Part shown: piece by piece, positions 34,718 through 41,675 of the stretch | Position numbering within the stretch: the first letter of the stretch is position 1 | Layout: each line of letters begins with the position of its first letter | From: Enterococcus silesiacus | Lineage (GTDB): Bacteria > Bacillota > Bacilli > Lactobacillales > Enterococcaceae | DNA length: 64,000 nt | Direction of reading: 5' to 3' | NCBI GenBank assembly: GCA_001465115.1 | Contig: CP013614.1 | Span: forward strand, 3,720,001-3,784,000 | Notes under the pieces: model-generated | Seen by the model: only the letters and a program-made list of their open reading frames with translations | Database searches by the model: none | What the model was told of the DNA's origin: nothing | Program-made: the position numbers and the translations under genes

Positions 34718-34791
34718 TACGCCAAGAGAGATTCGAACTCCCGACCGCTCGCTTAGAAGGCGAGTGCTCTATCCAGCTGAGCTATTGGCGC
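34718..34791 (-). tRNA. tRNA-Arg (anticodon UCU)
   Basis: A 74-nt cloverleaf on the minus strand. The acceptor stem is GCGCCAA/TTGGCGT, followed by discriminator A. The D-arm is GCTCAGCTGGATAGAGC. The anticodon stem is CTCGC/GCGAG with loop CTTCTAA, so the anticodon is UCU (AGA codons). The T-arm contains GTTCGAATC. CCA is not encoded. Confidence 0.96.
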
Positions 34792-34814
34792 AATATGTTA
34801 ACGCAACAGAGTTT

Positions 34815-34843
34815 ATTATAATGAACATATAAAATAAAGTCAA
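34815..34843 (-). promoter_or_regulatory. Promoter of tRNA-Arg
   Basis: On the minus strand TTGACT (34843-34838), exactly 17 bases, TATAAT (34820-34815), about 24 bases before the tRNA 5' end. Confidence 0.88.
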
Positions 34844-34912
34844 TCATAAATTTGAAATAACAACCAAGTTTTTTTGAAAAGTGATTTATATCGCCAAATG
34901 ACCAAGTTTTTA

Positions 34913-34941
34913 TTGACTCTCGTTTCTTATTTTGATACAAT
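34913..34941 (+). promoter_or_regulatory. Promoter of the rplU operon
   Basis: TTGACT (34913-34918), 17 bases, TACAAT (34936-34941), followed by the L21 leader. Confidence 0.88.
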
Positions 34942-34945
34942 GTTA

Positions 34946-35045
34946 ATGTTGTAATTGTGGACTCCACAGCTACAACCGCACAGAACAAGTTTTTAAGTAT
35001 GACACTAATCATCACTTGGGATGGCGAGTCTAAGTCTAGAAGAAG
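34946..35045 (+). promoter_or_regulatory. Ribosomal protein L21 leader RNA
   Basis: The about 100-nt leader between the rplU promoter and start has the Firmicute L21-leader pattern: stem GTTGTA/TACAAC, then GCACAGAACAAG, AATCATCACTTGGGATGGCGAG and a 3' purine-rich ribosome site, in the standard position. It is thought to mediate autoregulation by L21. Recognised by pattern and context. Confidence 0.78.
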
Positions 35046-35060
35046 GAGGTGCTGTATAGC

Positions 35061-35369
35061 ATGTACGCAATTATCAAAACTGGTGGTAAACAAGTAAAAG
35101 TTGAGGTAGGTCAAGCAATTTACGTTGAAAAATTAGACGTAGAAGCTGGCGAAAAAGTTGTTTTTGACGAAGTTATCTTAGTGGGTGGCGAATCTACGAA
35201 AGTAGGAGCTCCAACTGTCGCAGGTGCAACTGTCGAAGGAACTGTAGAAAAACACGGCAAACAAAAGAAAGTCGTGACTTTCAAATACAAACCTAAAAAA
35301 CACACTCACCGCAAACAAGGTCACCGTCAACCATATACAAAAGTTGTAATCAACGCAATCAACGCATAA
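35061..35369 (+). CDS. rplU: 50S ribosomal protein L21
   Basis: A 102-residue L21 protein of the large ribosomal subunit, starting [18 protein letters not shown] and ending with the basic [19 protein letters not shown] region that contacts 23S rRNA. Open frame extends four codons upstream (to 35049), but AAGAAGGAGG is placed for the ATG at 35061. First gene of the conserved rplU-prp-rpmA operon. Confidence 0.98.
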   Translation: MYAIIKTGGKQVKVEVGQAIYVEKLDVEAGEKVVFDEVILVGGESTKVGAPTVAGATVEGTVEKHGKQKKVVTFKYKPKKHTHRKQGHRQPYTKVVINAINA

Positions 35370-35403
35370 TTCTTTTAAGTTGCATAGGAAAGAAGGCCTA
35401 TCA

Positions 35404-35748
35404 ATGATTAAAAGTTCTTTTAAACGAAATGAGGCAGGTCAAATTCTGTCTTTTGAAGTCTCAGGGCATGCGGAATCAGGTCCTTATGGCAGTGATATCG
35501 TATGTGCGGCTGTGTCTGCATTAACGATAAGCACCGTCAATGGTATCGATGCTTTAGCTGGTGTTCAACCGATTGTTGAAACAGATGAAGATAATGGTGG
35601 ATACCTTTATGTTGAAATGATTTCAAAGGCCAATCAAGAACAAACCAATATTGCCCAAATTCTCTTGGAAAATCTTTTATTAGGTCTCCAAGCAATCGAG
35701 CAAGAAAATCTTGACTTTATTCAAGTCAAAACCATAAATGAAAAATAG
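35404..35748 (+). CDS. prp: Ribosomal-processing cysteine protease Prp
   Basis: A 114-residue protease (YsxB/Prp) that removes the N-terminal extension of ribosomal protein L27 in Firmicutes. The catalytic His lies in SGHAESGPYGSD (H22) and the catalytic Cys in IVCAAVSAL (C34), the family dyad. It sits between rplU and rpmA, as in other Firmicutes. Related staphylococcal Prp also cuts phage scaffold and capsid proteins, which matters for the adjacent prophage. AGAAGGCC precedes the ATG at 35404. Confidence 0.95.
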   Translation: MIKSSFKRNEAGQILSFEVSGHAESGPYGSDIVCAAVSALTISTVNGIDALAGVQPIVETDEDNGGYLYVEMISKANQEQTNIAQILLENLLLGLQAIEQENLDFIQVKTINEK

Positions 35749-35760
35749 GAGGTGCAGACT

Positions 35761-36048
35761 ATGTTATTAAATATGAATTTACAATTATTCGCCCACAAAA
35801 AAGGTGGAGGTTCTACTTCCAACGGACGTGATTCAGAATCTAAACGCTTAGGCGCTAAAAGTGCTGATGGACAAACTGTTACTGGTGGATCAATTTTATA
35901 CCGTCAACGCGGAACTAAAATTTACCCAGGAGCAAACGTAGGTATCGGCGGAGACGACACTTTATTTGCTAAAGTTGACGGTGTAGTACGTTTTGAACGT
36001 AAAGGCCGTGACAAAAAACAAGTGTCTGTTTACCCAGTAGCAAATTAA
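35761..36048 (+). CDS. rpmA: 50S ribosomal protein L27 with cleavable N-terminal extension
   Basis: A 95-residue L27 protein. It begins [19 protein letters not shown]. The Prp site is LNLQLF-like NMNLQLF before AHKKGG, with cleavage expected between F10 and A11 to expose the N-terminus that reaches the peptidyl-transferase centre. AGGAGG precedes the ATG at 35761. It is the last gene of the operon, followed by a terminator and then by the prophage left end. Confidence 0.97.
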   Translation: MLLNMNLQLFAHKKGGGSTSNGRDSESKRLGAKSADGQTVTGGSILYRQRGTKIYPGANVGIGGDDTLFAKVDGVVRFERKGRDKKQVSVYPVAN

Positions 36049-36053
36049 TAAGT

Positions 36054-36097
36054 AGCTGAGTCCTTTGTATATCAAAGGGTTCGGCTCTTTTTTTGTT
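36054..36097 (+). terminator. Terminator after rpmA
   Basis: GCTGAGTCCTTTG (36055) pairs with CAAAGGGTTCGGCTC (36073, with a small internal loop), then eight T. Confidence 0.82.
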
Positions 36098-36135
36098 TAT
36101 AGATATTTTTTTGACCATACTATTGACCATACTTT
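36098..36135. other. Prophage left boundary with direct repeats
   Basis: TTGACCATAC occurs twice in tandem (36111-36120 and 36123-36132, 12-base pitch) between the rpmA terminator and the integrase stop. Such repeats next to int often are integrase arm-binding sites, and attL must lie near here. The core cannot be defined because the right end is outside the window. Confidence 0.55.
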
Positions 36136-37284
36136 CTAAAACTCTATATATTTTATTAGTTTTTCAGTTGTACCTTCTTTTTGATCATCGGATAAATGAG
36201 TATATATGTTTAGAGTCGTTTTGATATTTGAATGGCCTAGTCGTTCTGCGACTTCTTTATCAGTAGCTTTAGCGTTATATAGCATAGAGGCGTGAGTATG
36301 TCTAAATCCATGCAAACCAATGTCAGGCAACTTTGCTCTATTCTGATAAACCTTGTATCGTTCAGTAACAGCCTGATTAATGGTAAAATTATTTTTTTCA
36401 GTGGTGAAAATAAAAGCTGGCTGACTAAAACCAAACTTGAAAAGAAATTGTTTTTGTGACAGTTTCCATTTGTTTAATTGTTTAATAGTTTTTTGGTCTA
36501 ATACAATTTGACGATTAGATTTTTTCGTTTTTGGTGTTTCTGAAATATAGTAATCTTGCCCCTTTGTTACTGTTCTATGAATGGAAAGGGTATTTGTGTT
36601 GAAATCCAAATCAGACCACGTGAGGGCTAATATTTCACCAATGCGGCAGCCACTGAAGGCTAACAAACGAAACAGAGTATAATCTCTAATCTTGAAATAT
36701 GGATTCTGCTCATTTTCAATTGTTGCTAAGAAATTTTGTAATTGATCTTTCGTGTAAAATTTCAGTTTTTTTTCTGTGTTACTATTTTTTCTAACGGGTA
36801 TTAGTACATTAGTGGTAGGGTTCTGATTAGTTATACCCATGTTAATACTCAGTTTGAAGACTTTATCAATATAGTTCATAAACAGCGGGTAATTTTTATA
36901 AGTTGATTTTTCATGCCATTCATTTATTATTTTTTGGCAATTCATAGTATCGATTTTATCTATTTTTATCGATCCGAACTTGGGCAAAATGTGTTTATCA
37001 AACAATATTCTGGTTCGTGATAAAGTACTCTCTGTTACACTTTTTTTATAATGAGCAAACCAGATATCTGAAACTTCTTTAAAAGTAGGAGCTTTTTGAC
37101 TGCTTGAAAATCCATTTTCTTTTACAGATAGTTCTAACATAGACATAGCCGTCTTTGCTTCTTTCTTAGTTTTGAATCCTCTTCTTGTGGTATATTTCTT
37201 TTTACCTGTTAAGGGATCTATTCCTAAGTAGGCTTTAAAATACCAAAGTTTTTCACCGTTTTTCTTTTCGTACTGTTTGATCAT
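36136..37284 (-). CDS. int: Phage tyrosine integrase
   Basis: A 382-residue site-specific recombinase. The N-terminal region (about 1-60; YFKAYLGIDPLTGKKKYTTR) is an AP2-like arm-binding domain, then a SAM-like core-binding domain (about 65-160), then the catalytic domain with Arg in SGCRIGEILAL, the HGFRHTHASML box (HxxR), LGHSNIKTTL (His) and the nucleophile Tyr in LNIYTHLS. AAGGAGTG precedes the ATG. It defines the left end of the prophage next to rpmA. Confidence 0.95.
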   Translation of the reverse strand: MIKQYEKKNGEKLWYFKAYLGIDPLTGKKKYTTRRGFKTKKEAKTAMSMLELSVKENGFSSSQKAPTFKEVSDIWFAHYKKSVTESTLSRTRILFDKHILPKFGSIKIDKIDTMNCQKIINEWHEKSTYKNYPLFMNYIDKVFKLSINMGITNQNPTTNVLIPVRKNSNTEKKLKFYTKDQLQNFLATIENEQNPYFKIRDYTLFRLLAFSGCRIGEILALTWSDLDFNTNTLSIHRTVTKGQDYYISETPKTKKSNRQIVLDQKTIKQLNKWKLSQKQFLFKFGFSQPAFIFTTEKNNFTINQAVTERYKVYQNRAKLPDIGLHGFRHTHASMLYNAKATDKEVAERLGHSNIKTTLNIYTHLSDDQKEGTTEKLIKYIEF

Positions 37285-37358
37285 GTTGTATCACTCCTTC
37301 AATTTTGATACAATAGACACAACTAAATAAGCCTATTATATAGGTGGTTTTATTGTTT

Positions 37359-37396
37359 AACGTACTTACTTCTTGGCGGGAGGGGTACGTTTTTTT
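37359..37396 (+). terminator. Hairpin with plus-strand T-run between int and the lipoprotein gene
   Basis: AACGTAC (37359) pairs with GTACGTT (37385), followed by seven T on the plus strand. Flanking genes are on the minus strand, so it would block antisense transcription into the immunity region. It may only weakly terminate the minus strand. Confidence 0.6.
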
Positions 37397-37928
37397 ATTT
37401 TATTTGTTCAAATACTTCTTTATACTTGTTGAAATCCTCATCAGAAACCGCAGAACCAACAGTAAGAACCGCATTAAGTTTTTCATTAACAACATATCTT
37501 ACTAACCAGGATACACGATCCCCAGCTGCATTTTCATTACGTGTTTCGTTATTGTTAATAATTTTTTCAGTATTTTCCTTATCTGTCGCCACTTCAACAT
37601 TAATAAGATTAGCAAAAAGAGTATCTGGAATTGAATCTTTTGCGGCGTAGTAGAAATAATTTGAACTAGATAAATCATAATCAGATTCGTTAAGTTTTTC
37701 TTGGCCAGTAGTTTGGGGATCGAACACAGGTAATCCCTTTTCTTTAAAAGTATTTACAATTTCAGTTGCTGTATCTTCTTTTTCAGTACTAGATGAACTT
37801 TCCAATTCTTTAACTCGTGACTCTAATTGATCCACTTTACTGTTCGCAGTTTTGGTATCTTTGTTACTATCACCACACCCCACTAAAAATAGCCCACTAA
37901 AAATACAAATAATTGCAATCTTTTTCAT
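37395..37928 (-). CDS. Prophage-encoded lipoprotein
   Basis: A 177-residue secreted lipoprotein. The signal sequence MKKIAIICIFSGLFLVGCGD has lipobox LVGC with the lipidated Cys at 18. Next is a short coiled coil rich in Ser, Glu and Lys, then an unrecognised globular region with DRVSWLVRYVVNEKLNAV. An ATG six codons up would overlap immA by ATGA, but GAGGGAG is spaced for 37928. Expressed lipoproteins in the lysogeny operon often change host surface properties or exclude superinfecting phage; that role is inferred. Confidence 0.75.
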   Translation of the reverse strand: MKKIAIICIFSGLFLVGCGDSNKDTKTANSKVDQLESRVKELESSSSTEKEDTATEIVNTFKEKGLPVFDPQTTGQEKLNESDYDLSSSNYFYYAAKDSIPDTLFANLINVEVATDKENTEKIINNNETRNENAAGDRVSWLVRYVVNEKLNAVLTVGSAVSDEDFNKYKEVFEQIK

Positions 37929-37942
37929 TTCAAAAATCTCCC

Positions 37943-38437
37943 TCATAAATTTTGTAGTAATCCAGTATTTAAAATCATTACTGATGAATCTCGAAACTCA
38001 AAGATTCTTCCTTTATAAAAATAAGTGTACCCATATTTTTGTTGATAATATGAGAATACTTTTTTTAGAGTATTGTTTGAAACGTTAAGGAATTCAGCAC
38101 AGTCATAATGAGTATTGAGACCAGCTTCAGAGCAAGCAATTAAATCATCTAAAGAAACGAGGATATCATATGAATAATTTCTGGCTTTATTTTCTTGTTT
38201 TCTCGCTTCTGTAGAATTTTGATTAATTATTTCACCCACAGAAGTTTTATAATGAGCATACTCTTCAGCTAATATTTCTTTTTTTCTTTTTAATTCCAAT
38301 GTTTGTTCAATATAAATGCGACCGTTACGATATAATCCAAAACAACCAGTATTGGCATATAACTCTTTTTCGATGATCGGCACGCTTTTTTGAATTTCCT
38401 CAACTAATATTTCATAGTCATTCAAATTAATCACCAA
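37943..38437 (-). CDS. ImmA/IrrE-type metallopeptidase-like protein
   Basis: A 164-residue protein of the phage ImmA/IrrE family, which cleaves or antagonises the neighbouring repressor. The active-site region is ILAEEYAHYKTSVGEI (about residues 55-70), a known variant of HExxH in which the first His is replaced, so full catalytic activity is uncertain. The C-terminal half has a helix-turn-helix-like stretch. It lies 7 bases downstream of the repressor gene, in the same operon. Confidence 0.8.
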   Translation of the reverse strand: MVINLNDYEILVEEIQKSVPIIEKELYANTGCFGLYRNGRIYIEQTLELKRKKEILAEEYAHYKTSVGEIINQNSTEARKQENKARNYSYDILVSLDDLIACSEAGLNTHYDCAEFLNVSNNTLKKVFSYYQQKYGYTYFYKGRIFEFRDSSVMILNTGLLQNL

Positions 38438-38444
38438 CTAAAAT

Positions 38445-38966
38445 TTATTTTTTATGCTTTGAATCATATTCGTCATCTAGTTTATCTAAATAAGAATGAA
38501 TATTCTTTACCTCATCATCCGTATATACTTTTTCTGGATCAGCTGAGTGAGCAGCAAGGGTATCGATTTTTTTAGGAAGTGGAAATTCTTTAATTTTATT
38601 TTGCTCTTCTAATTGTTGTCTTGCAAAATCATATACCTTTGATTGGCGACTTTCGCTTAGGTTGTTATATATAGAAGAAATATCATTTTTAGAATTTAAA
38701 GTATCTCGTTTTTCATCTGGTATCCTTTCTTTAGCAACGTCATAACCCATTAACCAAGGCTCATTAACATTTAAAGTTTTAGATAGGAGGTATATTCTAT
38801 CTTGATCTGGGGATTGTTTCCCATTTACATACTGTGAAAATGTACTTTTTCCCATTTTTATTCCTAATTCTTTTTGAAAAGGCTCGGACATTCTAATTAT
38901 ATCAATCTGCTTGATATTTCTCTCGCTCATAATCTGTTTGAGTCTAACTTCAGTAGTAACTTTAAT
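38445..38966 (-). CDS. CI-like phage repressor, apparent AUU start
   Basis: A 173-residue XRE-type repressor maintaining lysogeny. The helix-turn-helix (about 1-67) includes KSTFSQYVNGKQSPDQDRI. No peptidase domain follows. The first ATG (38930) lacks a ribosome site and would cut off helix 1. Upstream in frame, IKVTTEVRLKQI is encoded without any ATG, GTG or TTG, and AAGGAGG (38981-38975) sits 8 bases before ATT at 38966-38964. The resulting N-terminus (M)KVTTEVRLKQIMSERN matches typical phage repressors. AUU initiation is therefore favoured. The operon continues into immA and the lipoprotein. Confidence 0.8.
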   Translation of the reverse strand: MKVTTEVRLKQIMSERNIKQIDIIRMSEPFQKELGIKMGKSTFSQYVNGKQSPDQDRIYLLSKTLNVNEPWLMGYDVAKERIPDEKRDTLNSKNDISSIYNNLSESRQSKVYDFARQQLEEQNKIKEFPLPKKIDTLAAHSADPEKVYTDDEVKNIHSYLDKLDDEYDSKHKK

Positions 38967-38990
38967 GATGATCGCCTCCTTATATTTTGT

Positions 38991-39019
38991 ATTATATAAC
39001 TAATTGAATATAAGTACAA
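38991..39019 (-). promoter_or_regulatory. Repressor promoter (leftward)
   Basis: On the minus strand TTGTAC (39019-39014), 17 bases, TATAAT (38996-38991). Operator O1 lies just upstream of the -35. Confidence 0.85.
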
Positions 39020-39026
39020 TAAAAAA

Positions 39027-39043
39027 ATTCATGATTCGTGAAC
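39027..39043. promoter_or_regulatory. Repressor operator O1
   Basis: ATTCATGATTCGTGAAC, a near-palindrome of consensus GTTCATG-NNN-CGTGAAC, between the two divergent promoters. Confidence 0.8.
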
Positions 39044-39050
39044 TTTTATG

Positions 39051-39079
39051 TTGACTTAGTTCAAAGTCCAGTGTAATAT
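39051..39079 (+). promoter_or_regulatory. Lytic promoter (rightward)
   Basis: TTGACT (39051-39056), 17 bases, TAATAT (39074-39079). Operator O2 lies 12 bases downstream, over the expected start of transcription. Confidence 0.85.
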
Positions 39080-39090
39080 GAAATTATAAA

Positions 39091-39107
39091 GTTCATGAAA
39101 CGTGAAC
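39091..39107. promoter_or_regulatory. Repressor operator O2
   Basis: GTTCATGAAACGTGAAC, same motif as O1 and O3, on the early leader just before the cro ribosome site. Confidence 0.85.
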
Positions 39108-39127
39108 AAAAGGAAGGAGGAAATTTA

Positions 39128-39352
39128 ATGAGTTATGATTATTCTACATTGTCAGGAAAAATTGTCGAAAAATTTGGAACCCAATATAATTTTGCGATTG
39201 CAATGGGACTTTCAGAAAGAACTGTTTCATTAAAGTTAAATAGTAGAGTTTCTTGGAAAGATGATGAAATGATACAAGCCTGCGAATTGCTCGGGATAGA
39301 GACTTCCGAGATTTATCAATATTTTTTTAAATCGAAAGTTCATGTTTCGTGA
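39128..39352 (+). CDS. Cro-like regulator (DUF739/XRE type)
   Basis: A 74-residue DNA-binding protein with a helix-turn-helix (FGTQYNFAIAMGLSERTVSL, residues 17-36), typical of Cro-like early repressors. A start at 39095 is in frame but would include the ribosome site AAGGAGG; the ATG at 39128 is right. Its last codons contain operator O3, so the same bases serve as coding sequence and binding site. Confidence 0.82.
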   Translation: MSYDYSTLSGKIVEKFGTQYNFAIAMGLSERTVSLKLNSRVSWKDDEMIQACELLGIETSEIYQYFFKSKVHVS

Positions 39353-39354
39353 AC
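39338..39354. promoter_or_regulatory. Repressor operator O3, inside the end of cro
   Basis: GTTCATGTTTCGTGAAC, with the same arms as O2, overlaps the last codons and stop of the Cro-like gene 230 bp into the early transcript. It could act by looping or as a roadblock. Confidence 0.8.
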
Positions 39355-39393
39355 TTTGTTAGCTACAACAAAGTGCAGAAAGGAGATATTTAT

Positions 39394-39690
39394 ATGGCCA
39401 TAAAAGTAGAATTAATTCTTTCGGATGAAGTAAAGCGGGATTTGATTAATGAGGCCAAACGAGAACTAGAGGAAGAATTCGAGGAACGTCTGAATCTTGT
39501 AAGTAGGATCCTTGATTTACCGCCAGCACCTAATAAATCAGAGATAAGAAAAATTTTAAAAATAAGTGATAGTACTTTGGATCATCTGATAGCAAATGGT
39601 GCCACCCCTATGATTTGGGGAGAGAACACAATTCGTATTGAAAGAGCTAATATTTTAAAAGCTTTTGACAATACTAAGATCAAAATTTGA
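39394..39690 (+). CDS. Phage DNA-binding / excisionase-like protein
   Basis: A 98-residue protein: an N-terminal charged helix (EAKRELEEEFEERLNLVSRI), then a helix-turn-helix-like C-terminal half (EIRKILKISDSTLDHLIANG) resembling MerR/excisionase folds. The frame opens 15 codons earlier, but AAAGGAGA fixes the ATG at 39394. The early position suggests a role in excision or early regulation. Confidence 0.55.
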   Translation: MAIKVELILSDEVKRDLINEAKRELEEEFEERLNLVSRILDLPPAPNKSEIRKILKISDSTLDHLIANGATPMIWGENTIRIERANILKAFDNTKIKI

Positions 39691-39699
39691 GGAGGATAA

Positions 39700-39837
39700 A
39701 TGGTGGTTATCTCAGCAAACATAATCCTACTATTAGTAACGATTTTATGTTTTGCCGCTGGTGAGACGGTGCAAGGATATTTAATTTTAGCGGTGATGTG
39801 GGTTTGTAGTGTTTTGTGGAGGAGAGGGGAAAGATGA
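39700..39837 (+). CDS. Small phage membrane protein, 45 aa
   Basis: Starts at ATG with GGAGGA seven bases upstream. Two hydrophobic segments (IILLLVTILCFAAG and LILAVMWVCSVLW) and a basic end RRGER. It overlaps the next small gene by ATGA. Function unknown. Confidence 0.65.
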   Translation: MVVISANIILLLVTILCFAAGETVQGYLILAVMWVCSVLWRRGER

Positions 39838-39911
39838 AAAAAATATCCGCATCAAAGGAACTTCAAAAAATGTATGTTAAGAAAGCACGAACTATTAGTT
39901 TTTTTCGGTGA
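39834..39911 (+). CDS. Very small early phage ORF, 25 aa
   Basis: ATGA-coupled to the membrane gene, with GAGGGGAAAG upstream. Encodes MKKISASKELQKMYVKKART and six further residues. Unrecognised, and may be a fragment. Confidence 0.35.
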   Translation: MKKISASKELQKMYVKKARTISFFR

Positions 39912-39929
39912 ATGGGTAAAAGAATTTGA

Positions 39930-39963
39930 AATAAAAAAGAGTTCGCACGGCTATGCTGAACTC
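39930..39963 (-). terminator. Terminator of the minus-strand DUF2513 genes
   Basis: Read on the minus strand, GAGTTC..GAACTC (39963-39939) is followed by a T-run. Confidence 0.75.
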
Positions 39964-39985
39964 AATTTGAAAATGCTAGTAACAA

Positions 39986-40366
39986 TCAAGAATTTAGATT
40001 CTGATTGATTATATTTGTTATGACACCAGTGGCGATTGATTTAAGAGCGTCAAGAGAATAACTACCCGCTTTGGAGGCAATGCTTTTAGTAGTTTTCCAG
40101 TTATTATCTGATCGAATATCATTTATAAATTGATGTCCTGTAGGTGTTAAATCATAAGCGTAAAAGTTGCCGGCCATATCATAACCTGCTTTATAAAGCA
40201 GCCCACTTAAATCAGCTTGCCGAAAATGATAGTACAAAGTATTTTCATCATAATTTTTAATGTGCTCGTTATCACTATCAGACCGATAGTCAAACAAATG
40301 GTTAGGATCGCAAATTTCTTCAACAGTTAATAGAATATCTCTTATGCAATCAGGATTTAGTCTCAC
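39986..40366 (-). CDS. DUF2513-family phage protein
   Basis: A 126-residue protein whose start MRLNPDCIRDILLTVEE, the central YHFRQADLSGLLYKAGYDMAG (21-residue region of the family, shown in part as HFRQADLSGLLYKAGYD) and YDLTPTGHQFINDIRSDNNW define DUF2513. The C-terminus has a small hydrophobic helix. The function is unknown. It is transcribed against the early genes and has its own terminator, like genes expressed from a lysogen. Confidence 0.75.
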   Translation of the reverse strand: MRLNPDCIRDILLTVEEICDPNHLFDYRSDSDNEHIKNYDENTLYYHFRQADLSGLLYKAGYDMAGNFYAYDLTPTGHQFINDIRSDNNWKTTKSIASKAGSYSLDALKSIATGVITNIINQNLNS

Positions 40367-40404
40367 GTTGTTTTACCTCAATTCTGAATGTAATTGTTTA
40401 ATAC

Positions 40405-40746
40405 TTATAGAATATTTTTTATATTAGTGATGAATTTAATAACGTCCTGAACATTATTTTTGAATCTATTTTCCATGTAAATGATTCCGTCATCTTTTAG
40501 AAAAGCGAGGTATATCTTATTTGAAGACCAATTGACATTAATATACTCATTTCTGGAAAGTGTTCTCATAGTGTCCTCAAAATCTTCAAAAAGCATATTT
40601 GGAAAGAGAAGATTGTAAAGCTGGTCACCGCCACCTAAATTTTTGGCTTGAGATTTGGAAATACCGTTGTTGATTCTGTCAATATATTCTTTGTAGATTA
40701 CTGCAATCATATACTGAGCATCCTTGGTTAATTCTACTTCTGGCAT
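40405..40746 (-). CDS. Hypothetical phage protein, 113 aa
   Basis: Not recognised. A 113-residue mostly helical protein with IYKEYIDRINNGISKSQAKN near residue 17. It lies 38 bases upstream of the DUF2513 gene on the same strand, so the two likely form a lysogenic cargo unit within the early region. Confidence 0.6.
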   Translation of the reverse strand: MPEVELTKDAQYMIAVIYKEYIDRINNGISKSQAKNLGGGDQLYNLLFPNMLFEDFEDTMRTLSRNEYINVNWSSNKIYLAFLKDDGIIYMENRFKNNVQDVIKFITNIKNIL

Positions 40747-40852
40747 AAATAAACACCGACCTTAATATATTTCAGCTGACCATCTGCTGATAGATAAAGT
40801 ATACCAATCAAAATAATTTCTAACAATAAGAATTTATGAAAGGGGATTGGAA

Positions 40853-41035
40853 ATGAAGCACAAACTAATTAGTGTATTACTAGAAACGCCGTTTGCAATA
40901 TTACTAGCTTTTATCTCGTGGTTATCAATTTGGGCAGGACTACTCATGATCGTGGTATATGTTGTGAATAAAGTATTTGAGTTTCCACAGCATATAACTT
41001 GGGTAAACAAACGACCGAGGAAAAACGCAAAGTAG
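40853..41035 (+). CDS. Small phage membrane protein, 60 aa
   Basis: One long or two short membrane segments (residues 8-43, FAILLAFISWLSIWAGLLM) and a basic tail KRPRKNAK. A TTG two codons up is possible, but GAAAGGGG spacing suits the ATG at 40853. Function unknown. Confidence 0.6.
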   Translation: MKHKLISVLLETPFAILLAFISWLSIWAGLLMIVVYVVNKVFEFPQHITWVNKRPRKNAK

Positions 41036-41048
41036 GGGGCTAATAAAA

Positions 41049-41231
41049 ATGAATCCTGCAACAGTGATCAACTATACATGTAGATTACAGATTCGAAAGT
41101 GTGATATTGGCATCAAGGCTATAGATGGACACAGGCCGATCAGTGAAGCTGAAAAAAGTGAAATAGCATGGATTAACGCAAAGATGAAAATAATCAACGA
41201 ATTAATTATGAAAGGATGGTATGAAAAATGA
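41049..41231 (+). CDS. Hypothetical phage protein, 60 aa
   Basis: Not recognised. 60 residues, ATGA overlap with the next gene, preceded by AGGGGGC. Confidence 0.6.
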   Translation: MNPATVINYTCRLQIRKCDIGIKAIDGHRPISEAEKSEIAWINAKMKIINELIMKGWYEK

Positions 41232-41452
41232 AACAAACAGTAAATAGCTATTTATCACAACTCGACAAAGGGATGAGTAACAAACAACTCGCCAAAAAAG
41301 TGAATGACTATGTCAAACCAGCCGTTTCGGAAGTAACTATCAAAAAAATCAAAGAAGGTAAATATACACCAAGTGTGACATTAGCTTTGGCTTTAGCAAG
41401 GGTTTTAGGTACAACTGTTGAACAGCTTTTCGTGATTGAGGGTGGGGAATAG
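41228..41452 (+). CDS. XRE-like helix-turn-helix protein
   Basis: 74 residues with an XRE-type fold (MSNKQLAKKVNDYVKPAVSE, VTIKKIKEGKYTPSVTLALA, RVLGTTVEQLFV). Probably an early transcription regulator of the phage. ATGA-coupled to the preceding small gene. Confidence 0.78.
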   Translation: MKQTVNSYLSQLDKGMSNKQLAKKVNDYVKPAVSEVTIKKIKEGKYTPSVTLALALARVLGTTVEQLFVIEGGE

Positions 41453-41453
41453 T

Positions 41454-41675
41454 TTGGAACTATACAATTTCGTTTGGGATACAAATGTGACTAGGTGTGT
41501 AGGAATTGAAGCTAATTCGAAAGAAGAAGCCTATGAAAAATGGATTGGTGGGGAATATGGTAAGACCGATGTTGATGATGAAGATATGTCTGATGACATA
41601 GTAGAAATTGATGGAGAGGCTTATTCTAATGAACGTTTTGAAAAAATATCTTTTGGAGGTCAAGATCAATGCTAA
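41454..41675 (+). CDS. Hypothetical phage protein, 73 aa, TTG start
   Basis: Starts at TTG 41454 with GGGTGGGG upstream; an alternative TTG at 41436 overlaps the upstream gene. Begins MELYNFVWDTNVTRCVGIEA. Acidic C-terminal half. Function unknown. Confidence 0.55.
   Translation: MELYNFVWDTNVTRCVGIEANSKEEAYEKWIGGEYGKTDVDDEDMSDDIVEIDGEAYSNERFEKISFGGQDQC

Noticed and set aside
34718..34791. tRNA-Arg as the attachment site of the tail island or the prophage
   Set aside because: The integrase lies 1.3 kb away beyond rpmA, the tRNA is intact with its own promoter, and no duplicated tRNA 3' end was seen.
37943..38437. Fully active HExxH metalloprotease call for the ImmA-like protein
   Set aside because: The motif reads AEEYAH, lacking the first His, so only family membership is claimed.
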